The notes under the pieces: generated by a model
What the model was told of the DNA's origin: nothing
Seen by the model: only the letters and a program-made list of their open reading frames with translations
Databases searched by the model: none
Position numbers and translations under genes: made by a program
From: Bacteroidaceae bacterium
GTDB lineage: Bacteria; Bacteroidota; Bacteroidia; Bacteroidales; Barnesiellaceae_A
Length of the DNA stretch: 42,145 nucleotides
Direction: 5' to 3'
Assembly (NCBI GenBank): GCA_017410245.1
Contig: JAFQRE010000041.1
Location: forward strand, 1-42,145
Shown: one piece after another, positions 9,485 through 18,869 of the stretch
Position numbering within the stretch: position 1 is the first letter of the stretch
Layout of the letters: every line of letters begins with the position of its first letter

Positions 9485-9711
9485 TGGTAATAAAACAAAT
9501 ATTGACTTGGTTACTATTACTACCCATACACTTCTACAGAAGATGTATTTCACCGCTACTACCTCCATCTTGTCGCTATACCCCTACCTGCTCACAATAT
9601 GCCATTGAAGCAATAAAAAAACATGGCCCTATAAAAGGTTTATGGTTGGCTATCAAACGTATATGCCGTTGTCACCCTTGGGGTGGTAGTGGCTATGATC
9701 CTGTACCATGA
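9481..9711 (+). CDS. yidD: Membrane protein insertion efficiency factor YidD
   Basis: A 76-residue protein starting at an ATG that overlaps the rnpA stop. The hallmark segment [26 protein letters not shown] and the ending [15 protein letters not shown] are all present, including the conserved cysteines. YidD is membrane-associated and helps insert proteins through YidC. A second ATG follows immediately at 9484. The stop overlaps the next gene's ATG by 4 nt, so rnpA, yidD and the tatD-like gene are translationally coupled. Confidence 0.94.
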   Translation: MMVIKQILTWLLLLPIHFYRRCISPLLPPSCRYTPTCSQYAIEAIKKHGPIKGLWLAIKRICRCHPWGGSGYDPVP

Positions 9712-10340
9712 GTCTTATATGCGACATACATACCCACAGAGGTGACATACATGCCAATGCTATTATAACAACCACACCTCAATCTTTCAATCCTATGGAG
9801 TGTAGACTCTACTCGGTAGGAATACACCCTTGGGATAGCAACAATATATCGGACAATACTATCAATTTACTCAAAGATATTTCTACACACCAACAAGTAG
9901 TAGCCATAGGCGAGTGTGGTATAGACCGGCTAAGAGGAGCTTGTATAGATATACAGAAAGATATATTTGAGCAACACATACTACTATCGGAACAATTACA
10001 CAAACCACTTATCATACATGCCGTGAAATCGGTAGATATTATATTGTCGCTTTATAATCAATATAAACCTACTCAAAGCTGGATAGTACATGGATATAGA
10101 GGCAATAAAACAACAGCCAAACAATTATTGGATAGAGGCATAGAACTATCTTTTGGTGAAAAATTCAATGAAGAAACTGTAGCCTCTACCCCACTCGACC
10201 GGCTATGGATAGAGAGTGACGAAAGCACGACTGATATAAAAGAAATATACAGCAAGATAGCTCTAATACATGGATTAAGAGGTGAAGAACTATTGCAAAT
10301 AATAACACGACGCGCCGAAAAACTATTTTTTAGCTATTAA
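9708..10340 (+). CDS. TatD family metal-dependent hydrolase
   Basis: A 210-residue TIM-barrel hydrolase. The metal ligands are recognisable: H8 and H10 (DIHTH), E69 (AIGECGID), H104 (IIHAVKS), H128 (IVHGYRG) and D171 (IESDES). Family members are metal-dependent DNases or related phosphoesterases. At 210 residues it is shorter than classical TatD (about 260), a size common for the Bacteroidetes branch. The last acidic motif is ESD rather than the usual ETD. It follows yidD by an ATGA overlap. The substrate is unknown. Confidence 0.87.
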   Translation: MSLICDIHTHRGDIHANAIITTTPQSFNPMECRLYSVGIHPWDSNNISDNTINLLKDISTHQQVVAIGECGIDRLRGACIDIQKDIFEQHILLSEQLHKPLIIHAVKSVDIILSLYNQYKPTQSWIVHGYRGNKTTAKQLLDRGIELSFGEKFNEETVASTPLDRLWIESDESTTDIKEIYSKIALIHGLRGEELLQIITRRAEKLFFSY

Positions 10341-10343
10341 TTA

Positions 10344-10374
10344 TTGTATTTTCAATCAATCTATACTACTTTTG
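10344..10374 (+). promoter_or_regulatory. Promoter of tyrS
   Basis: -33 TTG (10344-10346), 20 nt, then -7 TACTTTTG (10367-10374), a full match to TAnnTTTG. It gives a leader of about 45 nt before the ATG at 10425. No T-box-like structure fits in so short a leader. Confidence 0.75.
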
Positions 10375-10424
10375 TACGAATACCATTTATTCATTTTACA
10401 AAAACTAAATATACATATATAGCA

Positions 10425-11717
10425 ATGAATTTTATAGAAGAACTGAAATGGCGTGGCATGATACATGACATGATGCCCGGAACCGAAGAACAAATGCAAA
10501 AAGAGATGACTGTAGGTTATCTTGGTATAGATCCCACAGCCGACTCACTACACATAGGTCACCTTGTAGGTGTAATGATGTTGCGTCACTTGCAACGAGC
10601 CGGACACAAACCCATAGCTCTTGTTGGAGGTGCTACAGGTATGATTGGCGACCCCTCCATGAAATCGCAAGAGCGTAAGTTGCTCGACGAAGAGACCTTG
10701 CGTCACAACCAAGAGGCTATAAAAAAACAATTGGCACACTTCCTCGACTTCGATTCAGATGCTCCCAATGCCGCTGTTCTTGTCAATAACTACGATTGGA
10801 TGAAAGAATTTTCTTTTATCGACTTTATTCGTAGCGTAGGTAAACTCATCACTGTCAATTATATGATGGCCAAAGACTCTGTAAAGAAACGTCTTGCCGG
10901 CACATCGGGCGAAGGTATGTCTTTTACCGAATTTTCATACCAATTGATGCAAGGTTACGACTTTGCCTATCTCTTCAAAAACAGCAATTGTAAATTGCAA
11001 ATGGGTGGTTCTGATCAATGGGGTAATATCACTACAGGAACCGAGTTGATACGTCGTATGTATGGTGGCGAAGCCTTTGCTATCACATGTCCGCTCATCA
11101 CAAAAGCCGATGGAACAAAATTTGGTAAAACCGAAAGTGGTAATGTATGGCTCGATCCTCGCTACACCTCTCCTTATAAATTCTACCAATTCTGGTTGAA
11201 TGTAAGCGATGTAGATGCCGAACGTTATATAAAGATATTCACATCACTCACTCGCGAAGAGATAGAAAGTATCATAGCCGAACAACACGAAGCTCCCCAC
11301 TTGCGTCCTTTGCAAAAACGTTTGGCTCAAGAAATAACAGTTATGGTACACAGCCAAGAGGCCTATGAGGCTGCTGTTGCTGCATCTAACATACTTTTTG
11401 GTAACACTACAGCCGACGCATTGCGCAATCTCGACGAAGCAACTTTGCTCGATGTATTTGATGGTGTTCCTACATTTGAAGTATCTCTTGAAGAACTCAA
11501 AGCCGGTATAAAAGCCATTGAACTCACTACCGACAAAGCAGCCATCTTCCCCTCTAAAGGCGAAATGCGTAAACTCACTCAAGGAGGTGGTGTATCTATA
11601 AATAAAGAAAAACTTACCAATCATGAGCAAGTAATAGATGACTCTTATCTTGTTGCAGGTAAGTATCTCATTGTTCAAAAGGGTAAAAAGAACTATTTCC
11701 TTGTAATAGCTCGATAA
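10425..11717 (+). CDS. tyrS: Tyrosyl-tRNA synthetase
   Basis: A 430-residue class I aminoacyl-tRNA synthetase that charges tRNA-Tyr. The start is the ATG at 10425 ([15 protein letters not shown]); a more upstream ATG would read through the promoter. The HIGH motif is at residues 43-46, the KMSKS equivalent KFGKTES at 232-238, and tyrosine-binding residues lie in [14 protein letters not shown] and GGSDQWGNI. The C-terminal 60-70 residues form the S4-like anticodon-arm binding domain ([20 protein letters not shown]). Length is normal. The gene has its own promoter and a terminator, so it is monocistronic. Confidence 0.97.
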   Translation: MNFIEELKWRGMIHDMMPGTEEQMQKEMTVGYLGIDPTADSLHIGHLVGVMMLRHLQRAGHKPIALVGGATGMIGDPSMKSQERKLLDEETLRHNQEAIKKQLAHFLDFDSDAPNAAVLVNNYDWMKEFSFIDFIRSVGKLITVNYMMAKDSVKKRLAGTSGEGMSFTEFSYQLMQGYDFAYLFKNSNCKLQMGGSDQWGNITTGTELIRRMYGGEAFAITCPLITKADGTKFGKTESGNVWLDPRYTSPYKFYQFWLNVSDVDAERYIKIFTSLTREEIESIIAEQHEAPHLRPLQKRLAQEITVMVHSQEAYEAAVAASNILFGNTTADALRNLDEATLLDVFDGVPTFEVSLEELKAGIKAIELTTDKAAIFPSKGEMRKLTQGGGVSINKEKLTNHEQVIDDSYLVAGKYLIVQKGKKNYFLVIAR

Positions 11718-11740
11718 ACTATCTATTTGCATAATAACAA

Positions 11741-11780
11741 AAATCAGGACCACTTCACATCAACTGAATGGTCCTGATTT
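11741..11780 (+). terminator. Terminator after tyrS
   Basis: Perfect 12-bp stem AAATCAGGACCA (11741-11752) with TGGTCCTGATTT (11769-11780) and a 16-nt loop. The stem ends in TTT and continues TCTGTTATAT. Confidence 0.85.
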
Positions 11781-12057
11781 CTGTTATATATATAGGTATT
11801 TTACTATAATCTGCACCATGATAGAATTATTACAACTGATCTTCAAAAAAATTTAAAACAATCAGAATCAATATATTATTTTTATTATAAATTTTTTGTT
11901 TTCAAATTATTAGTGATGCGAAGTTAACGCATCACTAATATTATGTAACTATTAAATTCTTACAACTCCAATTATGTACAATAATAGTTTAACTTATTGT
12001 TTTACAAAAACTTAACAATAAAACTATATATTTAATATTATTTTTTACCCTAAAAAA
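11781..12057. other. AT-rich intergenic region with a 13-bp palindrome
   Basis: No gene found. The region is very AT-rich. It carries a perfect 13-bp inverted repeat, TATTAGTGATGCG (11908-11920) with CGCATCACTAATA (11928-11940), loop AAGTTAA. No clear T-run follows on the plus strand. It could be a small-RNA terminator, a protein site or part of the candidate origin zone; I cannot decide. Confidence 0.6.
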
Positions 12058-12089
12058 TTTGGTAGATAAAAAAATAGTATTTATCTTTG
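12058..12089 (+). promoter_or_regulatory. Promoter of tRNA-Gln
   Basis: -33 TTTG (12058-12061), exactly 20 nt, then -7 TATCTTTG (12082-12089). Both boxes match the Bacteroidetes consensus fully. The mature tRNA begins at 12125, leaving about 30 nt of 5' leader for RNase P to remove. Confidence 0.85.
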
Positions 12090-12124
12090 CATCGCTTTAG
12101 GGAAAAACCCAAGCACATAGGTAG

Positions 12125-12198
12125 TGGCTTATGGTGTAATGGTAGCACAACAGGTTTTGGTTCTGTTTGTCTAGGTTCGAATCCTGGTAAGCCAACCA
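12125..12198 (+). tRNA. tRNA-Gln (anticodon TTG)
   Basis: Cloverleaf drawn by eye. The acceptor is TGGCTTA (12125-12131) with TAAGCCA (12188-12194), with the U1-A72 start typical of bacterial tRNA-Gln. The anticodon stem ACAGG/TCTGT encloses loop TTTTGGT, giving anticodon TTG (reads CAA/CAG). The T arm is AGG-TTCGAAT-CCT. The discriminator A is followed by an encoded CCA (12196-12198). A strong promoter and a terminator make this a single-gene transcript. Confidence 0.95.
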
Positions 12199-12200
12199 CT

Positions 12201-12235
12201 AAGAAGACTCAATATCAATTGAGTCTTCTTTTTTT
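12201..12235 (+). terminator. Terminator of tRNA-Gln
   Basis: Perfect 12-bp stem AAGAAGACTCAA (12201-12212) with TTGAGTCTTCTT (12219-12230), a 6-nt loop and a run of T to 12235. Confidence 0.9.
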
Positions 12236-12237
12236 AT

Positions 12238-12446
12238 ATATTCACAAAACTTTTTCAACAACTTATACACACATTATTCACCTCTTATAAACAACTAAAT
12301 AATAAGTTTATTAACAATAGTATTAAATATATCATTATCAATATTTTATATAATTAATAGTAAGTTATATAAAAACTTTATCAACAACTTATAAACCATG
12401 TTTATAAACAAAAATAAGTTTTATTATACTACTCTATTGTTGATAA
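12238..12446 (+). other. Cluster of DnaA-box-like 9-mers: candidate oriC
   Basis: Within about 200 nt of very AT-rich, non-coding DNA there are TTTTCAACA (12252), TTATACACA (12263), TTATTCACC (12274) and TTATAAACA (12285), each start exactly 11 bp after the last. Further copies are TTATTAACA (12308), TTATCAACA (12378), TTATAAACC (12389, again 11 bp on), TTATAAACA (12402) and, on the other strand, TGTTGATAA (12438-12446). Only TTATACACA fits the classical TTATNCACA consensus; most others have A for C at position 6. Boxes separated by 2 bp are known from E. coli oriC sub-arrays. The call as origin is inference, also resting on the skew change described in the findings. dnaA and dnaN are not in the window. 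Confidence 0.5.
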
Positions 12447-12469
12447 ATAAAAGGTAACTATTACATTTG
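12437..12469 (+). promoter_or_regulatory. Promoter of the DUF4294 gene (probably leaderless)
   Basis: -7 TACATTTG (12462-12469) is a full match to TAnnTTTG. Upstream TTG at 12437-12439, or at 12440-12442 (19-nt spacing), can serve as -33. The -7 box ends only 5 nt before the ATG at 12475, so transcription should start at or next to the start codon. The -33 overlaps a TGTTGATAA box of the candidate origin. Confidence 0.7.
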
Positions 12470-12474
12470 CATTC

Positions 12475-13122
12475 ATGAAAAGAATATTTATCATATCTAT
12501 GCTTATATACCTTGCATTAACTACTTTTGTTGTTAATGCCGAGGACAACGAATATGATGATATTCTTATACCAGTAGTAGAAAATCCACAACTAAAGATT
12601 CAATTATATGAAGGATACTATTGGGCCAATATAGAAGGAGATACAGTGCAAGTATATCAAATGCGACCTTTTTATGTATATCCGCCACTCAAAAAATTTA
12701 AGAATAAAAAGAGTGAAAAACATTACTGGAAAACTGTAAGAGACGTAAAAAGAACTCTACCTTATGCCAAACTCATCTATGATATATTGGTAGAAACATA
12801 TAGGTATATGGAGACACTACCAGATGATGATGCTCGACAGAAACATCTGGAAAAAATGGAAAAAGAACTATTTGAGCAATATAAACCTATACTCAAAAAA
12901 TTGACTTATTCACAAGGTAAAATGTTGATAAAACTTGTCAATCGTGAATGTAATCAATCATCATACGAATTGATAAGAGCTTTTTTAGGAAGTTTCAGAG
13001 CAGGATTTTGGCAAACTTTTGGTAGTATTTTCGGTGTAACCTTAAAATCGGAATGGGATCCCGAAAATAAAGATGCCGAAATACAACGTATATGTGTTCT
13101 TGTTGAACAAGGTTTGTTATAA
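12475..13122 (+). CDS. DUF4294 domain protein, exported
   Basis: A 215-residue protein with an N-terminal signal peptide (MKRIFIISMLIYLALTTFVVNA, cleavage after about 22). The remainder matches the Bacteroidetes DUF4294 family as I know it: YYWANIEGDTVQVYQM, HYWKTVRDVKRTLPYAKLI, LTYSQGKMLIKLVNRE and FRAGFWQTFGSIFGVTLKSEWDP. The function of the family is unknown; a cell-envelope role is a guess from the signal peptide. It stands alone between the two AT-rich box clusters and converges with the RNA methyltransferase gene. Codon use is markedly AT-rich compared with sdh or secDF. Confidence 0.88.
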   Translation: MKRIFIISMLIYLALTTFVVNAEDNEYDDILIPVVENPQLKIQLYEGYYWANIEGDTVQVYQMRPFYVYPPLKKFKNKKSEKHYWKTVRDVKRTLPYAKLIYDILVETYRYMETLPDDDARQKHLEKMEKELFEQYKPILKKLTYSQGKMLIKLVNRECNQSSYELIRAFLGSFRAGFWQTFGSIFGVTLKSEWDPENKDAEIQRICVLVEQGLL

Positions 13123-13154
13123 TAGTTATAATAAACTCATTTATAGTATATTAT

Positions 13155-13182
13155 AAAGTTATCAACAACTATTAATAACTTT
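13155..13182. terminator. Weak hairpin between convergent genes
   Basis: AAAGTTAT (13155-13162) pairs with ATAACTTT (13175-13182) in the gap between the convergent DUF4294 and RNA methyltransferase genes. There is no strong T-run in either direction. The left arm overlaps a TTATCAACA box (13159-13167). Confidence 0.45.
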
Positions 13183-13190
13183 ATCACACA

Positions 13191-13721
13191 CTATTTCTTA
13201 AGTTGTTTAAAGAAATCCCATATTACCAATCCTGCCGTAACCGAAACATTGAGTGAATGTTTTGTACCAAATTGTGGTATTTCAATACAACCATCACACT
13301 TATCAACAACACTTTGTTGCACTCCTTTCACCTCATTACCCAATATAACAGCATATTTCTTTGAACAATCAAGTTCTATTTCATTGAGTAAAATACTACC
13401 TTTAACCTGTTCTATTGCATAGACTATATAACCCTCGGAATGTAATTTATCAACAGCCTCAAGAGTATCTTTGCAATATATCCATTTTACACTATCTTCG
13501 GCACCCAAAGCTGTTTTATGTATATCGGAGTGTGGTGGAGTTGCTGTTATACCACACAAATATATTGTTTCTACAAGAAAAGCATCGGAAGTGCGAAAAA
13601 CCGAACCTATATTATTGAGACTACGTATATTATCTAAAACTACTACGAAAGGTAATTTATTGACTTGTTGATATTGACTTGTTGATAAACGCGATAAATC
13701 TAATATTGTTTTCTTCTCCAT
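13191..13721 (-). CDS. TrmH/SpoU family RNA 2'-O-methyltransferase
   Basis: A SPOUT-class methyltransferase of 176 residues from the ATG at 13721 (MEKKTILDLSRL); an ATG at 13727 and a TTG at 13745 are possible alternatives. Family motifs are visible: LDNIRSLNNIGSVFRTSDAF (motif 1), YAVILGNEVKGVQQSVVDKCDGCIEIPQFGTKHSLNVSVTAGLVIWDFF (motifs 2 and 3, the knotted SAM-binding part). It would methylate a ribose in tRNA or rRNA. It lacks the N-terminal RNA-binding extension of RlmB, so it is the short TrmL/TrmH-like type. Position and target base cannot be told. Three TTATCAACA-type 9-mers lie in the coding region (13300, 13447, 13680), partly forced by Val-Asp-Lys codons. Confidence 0.9.
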   Translation of the reverse strand: MEKKTILDLSRLSTSQYQQVNKLPFVVVLDNIRSLNNIGSVFRTSDAFLVETIYLCGITATPPHSDIHKTALGAEDSVKWIYCKDTLEAVDKLHSEGYIVYAIEQVKGSILLNEIELDCSKKYAVILGNEVKGVQQSVVDKCDGCIEIPQFGTKHSLNVSVTAGLVIWDFFKQLKK

Positions 13722-13745
13722 AAACATTACCTTTGTATAAAACAA

Positions 13746-14152
13746 TGATGCGAAGATAGAAAAAATTATTTATATAACATCATGTCAATACTATTGTTGA
13801 AAACTGTTGAAAACAACTCTCATAAATACCACTTTATAAACAATAAAATCTATAAGACTCGAGGGTGTTAATAAATACCACTATAATAACTCAATTATAA
13901 ACATTAAAAACTACACTTTTCAATACTCAAAATCGCAGAAAGTTATTAACTTTGCCACTTTAAACTATAAGTTGAAAAACATAGTAAATACTTGATAATG
14001 ATAAAAAAATAATGTTGATAAGAAAACACATGTTTTTAATTCTATATTGATAACATAAAAAGCAAGAAAAACTATAAAAAGTTATTTCTACTATCAACAG
14101 TATAATATCATCATCAAAAAACATTTTTAGAAAAAAATAAAATAATAAATAT
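13746..14152. other. AT-rich intergenic region with a second cluster of DnaA-box-like 9-mers
   Basis: About 400 nt with no gene. It contains TGTTGAAAA at 13795 and 13805, TTATAAACA at 13834 and 13895, TGTTAATAA at 13866, TGTTGATAA at 14013 and CTATCAACA near 14091, counting both strands. These are the same 9-mer family as at 12238-12446. A -7-like TAACTTTG (13947-13954) without a good -33 might start a long nadA leader. The region may belong to the candidate origin. Confidence 0.5.
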
Positions 14153-15142
14153 ATGATTGCTGTGGATATTTCTCGTGGATATGTAGATGCTCCTATAGAT
14201 GAGAAAGTAGATATAGTAGCTGAAATAAAGCGTATGAAAGAAGAAAAGAACGCTGTAATATTGGCTCACTACTATCAAGAAAGTGCTATACAAGAGATAG
14301 CCGACTTTGTAGGAGATAGTTTAGCCCTTGCTCAATGGGCTGCAAAGTGCGATGCCGATATATTGGTTGTATGTGGTGTACATTTTATGGGAGAAACAGC
14401 TAAAATATTATGTCCCTATAAAAAAGTATTGATACCCGACCTCAATGCAGGCTGTTCATTGGCCGATAGTTGCAAAGCAGAAGATTTAGCAGCTTTCAAA
14501 CTACAACACCCGGGGTATAAAGTTATATCGTATGTAAATACATCGGCTGCTGTTAAAGCTCATACCGATATGGTAGTAACATCTACCAATGCACGTCAGA
14601 TTGTAGAGAGTTTCCCTGCTGACGAAAAACTAATTTTCGGTCCCGATCGTAATTTGGGTGGATATATAAATTCTATTACCGGTCGTAATATGTTGTTATG
14701 GAATGGTGCATGTCATGTTCATGAACAATTTTCGGTAGAAAAAATAGTAGAATTGAAAAAACAGTACCCCGATGCCGAGGTTTTGGCTCACCCCGAATGT
14801 AAAAGTACAATTTTGGCTTTGGCCGATAAAGTAGGTTCTACTGCAGCTTTACTTAAACATGCCATCAATAGTGATTGTAAACAGTTTATAGTAGCTACAG
14901 AAAGTGGTATATTGCACGAAATGCGCAAAAATTGTACTGAAAAAACATTTATACCTGCACCACCTGCCGATAGTACATGTGCTTGCAATGAATGTAACTA
15001 CATGCGCATGAATACTATGCGTAAATTATATAATACACTCAAATATGAGTTACCAGAGGTAACTGTAGATAAAGAAATAGCAGCAAAAGCTATAGTACCT
15101 ATAGAGCGTATGCTCGACATTTCGGCTAAACTTGGATTATAA
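14153..15142 (+). CDS. nadA: Quinolinate synthase
   Basis: A 329-residue [4Fe-4S] enzyme that condenses iminoaspartate with dihydroxyacetone phosphate to quinolinate, the first dedicated step of NAD synthesis. Cluster cysteines are at C87 (KILCPYK), C187 (NGACHVH) and in the C276/C278/C281 group (CACNEC). LAHYYQ (38-42) and the GCSLADSC segment (100-107) are typical of the three-domain fold. nadB and nadC are not nearby. The stop overlaps nothing, but leuS begins 28 nt later in the same direction, suggesting co-transcription. The leader is long and AT-rich. Confidence 0.96.
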   Translation: MIAVDISRGYVDAPIDEKVDIVAEIKRMKEEKNAVILAHYYQESAIQEIADFVGDSLALAQWAAKCDADILVVCGVHFMGETAKILCPYKKVLIPDLNAGCSLADSCKAEDLAAFKLQHPGYKVISYVNTSAAVKAHTDMVVTSTNARQIVESFPADEKLIFGPDRNLGGYINSITGRNMLLWNGACHVHEQFSVEKIVELKKQYPDAEVLAHPECKSTILALADKVGSTAALLKHAINSDCKQFIVATESGILHEMRKNCTEKTFIPAPPADSTCACNECNYMRMNTMRKLYNTLKYELPEVTVDKEIAAKAIVPIERMLDISAKLGL

Positions 15143-15170
15143 TAGAAAATTAAAATCAACCAAACTATAT

Positions 15171-17939
15171 ATGGAATATAATTTTAAGGAAATAGAAAAG
15201 CGTTGGTCGCAGTATTGGAAAGAAAACAATACCTATAAAGTAAAGGAAAACGACAGCAAACCCAAATATTATGTGCTTGATATGTTTCCCTATCCTTCGG
15301 GAGCAGGATTACACGTAGGTCACCCTCTGGGATACATAGCTTCAGACATATATTCGCGTTACAAACGTTTGCAAGGTTTCAATGTGTTGCACCCTATGGG
15401 TTATGATGCCTATGGACTTCCTGCCGAGCAATATGCTATACAAACAGGACAACATCCGGCTATTACAACCGATATAAACATCAATCGCTATCGCGAACAA
15501 TTAGATAAAATAGGTTTTTGCTATGATTGGGATCGTGAAATACGCACATGCGAGCCCGAATATTACAAATGGACACAATGGGCTTTCATAAAGATGTTTG
15601 AGAGCTATTATTGTACTGCTTGTGGTAAGGCAAGACCTATAACCGAATTGATAGAAAAATTTGAGAAGAGCGGTACTGCCAATCTTAGTGTAGCTTGTAG
15701 TGAAGAGTTGTCTTTTACAGCCGAAGAGTGGAAGTCGAAAACTGAAAAAGAACAACAAGAGATATTGATGAACTATCGTATAGCCTACTTGGGCAATACA
15801 ATGGTAAACTGGTGTCCTGCTCTTGGTACAGTACTTGCCAATGATGAGGTGAGTGAAGGAGTTTCGGTGCGTGGTGGTTACCCTGTAGAACAACGTTTGA
15901 TGCGTCAATGGTGTCTGCGTGTTTCGGCCTATGCACAACGTTTGCTCGAAGGTTTGGATACTATCAACTGGACTGAAAGTCTCAAAGAGACACAACGCAA
16001 CTGGATAGGCCGTTCAGAAGGAGCTGAAATGCAATTTAAAGTAGATAATAGTGATATAGAATTTACTATTTTTACAACTCGTGCCGATACAGTTTTTGGT
16101 GTTACTTTCATGGTGCTTGCTCCCGAAAGTGAGTATGTATCGCAAGTAGTAACAGCCGAGCAGCGTGCTGCTGTTGATACTTATTTAGATAGTATAAAGA
16201 GTCGTACCGAGCGTGAACGTATGATGGATCGTAGTGTAACAGGTGTATTCACAGGCTCTTATGCTATCAATCCTTTGAGTGGTAAGAAAATACCTATTTG
16301 GATAAGCGATTATGTATTGGCCGGATATGGTACAGGTGCTATCATGGCCGTGCCGGCACACGATAGTCGTGACTATGCTTTTGCCAAACATTTCAATCTG
16401 CCTATCATACCGCTCATTGAAGGCTGTGATGTGAGCGAAGAGAGTTTTGATGCCAAAGAAGGTATCATGATAAACTCATGTGGTAATGGACTTGATCTTA
16501 ACGGTATGACCGTAAAAGAAGCTATTGCTACAACTAAGAATTTTATAGAAGAAAAAGGACTGGGACGAGTAAAAGTAAATTATCGTCTTCGTGATGCAAT
16601 ATTCAGCCGTCAACGTTATTGGGGTGAGCCTTTCCCTATATATTACAAAGAAGGTATGCCTTATGTAATGGACGAGAGTATGTTGCCTCTTCAACTGCCC
16701 GAGGTTGATAAATTCTTACCTACCGAGTCGGGTGAACCCCCTCTGGGTCGTGCTAAGAATTGGGCTACAGCCGATGGTTATCCTATAGAATTGTGTACAA
16801 TGCCTGGTTTTGCAGGTTCTTCGGCCTACTATCTTCGCTATATGGATCCTCATAACAACGAGGCTCTTGTATCGGAAAAAGCCAATGCATACTGGCGCAA
16901 TGTAGATTTATATATAGGTGGTACTGAACATGCTACAGGTCACTTGATTTATAGCCGTTTCTGGAATAAATTCTTGTATGACTTGGGTATTGTATGTGAA
17001 GAAGAACCTTTCAAAAAATTGGTAAACCAAGGTATGATACAAGGTCGTTCCAACTTTGTATACCGCATAAAAAACACCAATACATTTGTATCTTATAATC
17101 TTAAGCAAGATTATGATGTAACACCCATTCACGTAGATGTGAATATAGTGAGCAATGATGTATTGGATTTGGAAGCATTCAAGGCTTGGCGCCCCGAATT
17201 TGAAACAGCTCAATTTATACTCGAAAATGACAAGTATATATGTGGTTGGGCTGTAGAGAAGATGTCGAAATCTATGTTTAATGTTGTCAATCCCGATGAT
17301 ATAGTAGAGCGTTATGGAGCCGATACCTTGCGTTTCTACGAAATGTTCCTCGGTCCGTTGGAACAAAGCAAACCTTGGGATACAAATGGTATTGATGGTG
17401 TGCATCGTTTCTTGCGTAAGTTGTGGAATCTCTATTACAAAGGAGACGATGTGAATGTATGCGACCGTGCTGCCACAAAAGAGGAGTTGAAATCGTTGCA
17501 TAAACTCATCAAAAAAGTAACATGGGATATTGAAAACTTCTCTTTCAATACATCGGTAAGTGCTTTCATGATATGTGTCAATGAACTTACTGCATTGAAA
17601 TGCAATAGTCGCGAAGTATTGCAAACATTGTCTATTTTGATAGCTCCTTTTGCACCTCATATTGCCGAAGAATTGTGGCATATATCGGGCAATGATACTA
17701 CAGTATGTGATGCGCAATGGCCCGAGTGTAACGAAGATTATCTCAAAGAAGATAGTGTTACTTATGCCGTATCTTTCAATGGTAAAGCTCGTTTCAATAT
17801 AGAAGTAGCAGCCGGTACTTCACGCGAAGAGGTAGAAAAAATAGCCCTTGAGCATGAATCTTCGGCTCGTTGGATAGAAGGTAAAACTCCTAAAAAAATA
17901 ATTGTTGTTCCTAATAAAATTGTAAATATTGTAATCTAA
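15171..17939 (+). CDS. leuS: Leucyl-tRNA synthetase
   Basis: A 922-residue class Ia synthetase that charges and proofreads tRNA-Leu. I start it at the ATG at 15171 ([12 protein letters not shown]); an upstream TTG at 15132 lies inside nadA. The HIGH motif is HVGH (48-51) after MFPYPSGAG, the CP1 editing domain carries [18 protein letters not shown], and KMSKS is at about residue 697 ([25 protein letters not shown]). The C-terminal part has the anticodon-binding helices. Codon use favours T and G at third positions, the reverse of genes before 12 kb. Confidence 0.97.
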   Translation: MEYNFKEIEKRWSQYWKENNTYKVKENDSKPKYYVLDMFPYPSGAGLHVGHPLGYIASDIYSRYKRLQGFNVLHPMGYDAYGLPAEQYAIQTGQHPAITTDININRYREQLDKIGFCYDWDREIRTCEPEYYKWTQWAFIKMFESYYCTACGKARPITELIEKFEKSGTANLSVACSEELSFTAEEWKSKTEKEQQEILMNYRIAYLGNTMVNWCPALGTVLANDEVSEGVSVRGGYPVEQRLMRQWCLRVSAYAQRLLEGLDTINWTESLKETQRNWIGRSEGAEMQFKVDNSDIEFTIFTTRADTVFGVTFMVLAPESEYVSQVVTAEQRAAVDTYLDSIKSRTERERMMDRSVTGVFTGSYAINPLSGKKIPIWISDYVLAGYGTGAIMAVPAHDSRDYAFAKHFNLPIIPLIEGCDVSEESFDAKEGIMINSCGNGLDLNGMTVKEAIATTKNFIEEKGLGRVKVNYRLRDAIFSRQRYWGEPFPIYYKEGMPYVMDESMLPLQLPEVDKFLPTESGEPPLGRAKNWATADGYPIELCTMPGFAGSSAYYLRYMDPHNNEALVSEKANAYWRNVDLYIGGTEHATGHLIYSRFWNKFLYDLGIVCEEEPFKKLVNQGMIQGRSNFVYRIKNTNTFVSYNLKQDYDVTPIHVDVNIVSNDVLDLEAFKAWRPEFETAQFILENDKYICGWAVEKMSKSMFNVVNPDDIVERYGADTLRFYEMFLGPLEQSKPWDTNGIDGVHRFLRKLWNLYYKGDDVNVCDRAATKEELKSLHKLIKKVTWDIENFSFNTSVSAFMICVNELTALKCNSREVLQTLSILIAPFAPHIAEELWHISGNDTTVCDAQWPECNEDYLKEDSVTYAVSFNGKARFNIEVAAGTSREEVEKIALEHESSARWIEGKTPKKIIVVPNKIVNIVI

Positions 17940-17946
17940 TAAAGCT

Positions 17947-18822
17947 ATGGTAAAATCGTTGAAAAATAATATTTGGTTTCAATTAAAAGACTTCTTATTT
18001 ATTATTTTAGGTTCTTTTAGTTATGCTTTGGCATGGCAAGGTTTTCTTATTCCCAATCAATTGACAACCGGAGCTGTGACGGGTTTGGCATCTATTATTT
18101 ACTATGCTTTTGGTACTCCTCCTGTTGATGTTACCTATGCTGTAGCCAATGTTATTTTGCTTGTTTTTGCTCTTAAAATTTTAGGTTTAAAATTTTGTAT
18201 AAGAACTATCTTCGGAGTATTTTTCTGTTGGTTATTCTTGCATATTTTGCCTTTATGGATACCCGAAGGTCTTGTTCATGGTGATACATTCATGGCTGCC
18301 GTTATAGGTGGTATCTTGTGTGGTATAGGTTTGGGCGTTGTATTTACAGCCAATGGTAGTACCGGTGGTACCGATATTATAGCTGCAATGGTTAATAAAT
18401 ATCGCAATGTGAGTTTCGGTAAAATGTTGCTTTACATCGATATTATTATCATTACATCATCATATCTTGTATTCCATGATGTTCAACGTGTTATTTATGG
18501 TTATATCATCATGTTCATTACTACTACTGTATGTGATATGATTATCAATGGTATTCGTGCATCGGTGCAACTTCTTATATTCTCTGATAAATGGGAAGAA
18601 ATAGCTGAGAGTATAAGCCATGAATTGCAACGTGGTGTAACTGTGTTAGATGGTATGGGTTGGTACACAAAGAAACCTAAAAAAGTGCTTGTAGTAGTAG
18701 CTAAACGTACTCAAATAACACAAATAGAACGCCTTATTAAAAACATAGACAATAATGCCTTTATATCACAATCGGCAGTATCGGCAGTATATGGTGAAGG
18801 TTTTGATAAAATAAAGTCATAG
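17947..18822 (+). CDS. YitT family membrane protein (DUF161-DUF2179)
   Basis: A 291-residue inner-membrane protein. Residues 1-200 contain about five to six hydrophobic helices with the family signature GSTGGTDIIA. The last 80 or so residues form the soluble DUF2179 domain (RGVTVLDGMGWYTKKPKKVLVVVAKRTQITQIERLIKNID...AVYGEGF), which resembles a small ligand-binding regulatory fold. Function is not established. It begins 7 nt after leuS and precedes rdgB by 47 nt. Confidence 0.92.
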   Translation: MVKSLKNNIWFQLKDFLFIILGSFSYALAWQGFLIPNQLTTGAVTGLASIIYYAFGTPPVDVTYAVANVILLVFALKILGLKFCIRTIFGVFFCWLFLHILPLWIPEGLVHGDTFMAAVIGGILCGIGLGVVFTANGSTGGTDIIAAMVNKYRNVSFGKMLLYIDIIIITSSYLVFHDVQRVIYGYIIMFITTTVCDMIINGIRASVQLLIFSDKWEEIAESISHELQRGVTVLDGMGWYTKKPKKVLVVVAKRTQITQIERLIKNIDNNAFISQSAVSAVYGEGFDKIKS

Positions 18823-18869
18823 AGAAAATAAAATTGTCGCATCTGCGTTCTTTTATAAAAGGCTTATAG

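Noticed and set aside
10375..10424. T-box or other riboswitch before tyrS, leuS or purD
   Set aside because: Leaders are too short (tyrS about 45 nt, leuS and purD within operons), and no specifier loop or T-box sequence is seen.
11781..12057. 6S, tmRNA or RNase P RNA gene in the AT-rich gap
   Set aside because: I looked for a long closing stem or known conserved cores and found only the isolated 13-bp hairpin.
16908..17717. 269-codon open frame antisense to leuS
   Set aside because: leuS is complete with all motifs on the plus strand. The antisense product is rich in Tyr, Ile and Cys with no recognisable domain, typical of a shadow frame.
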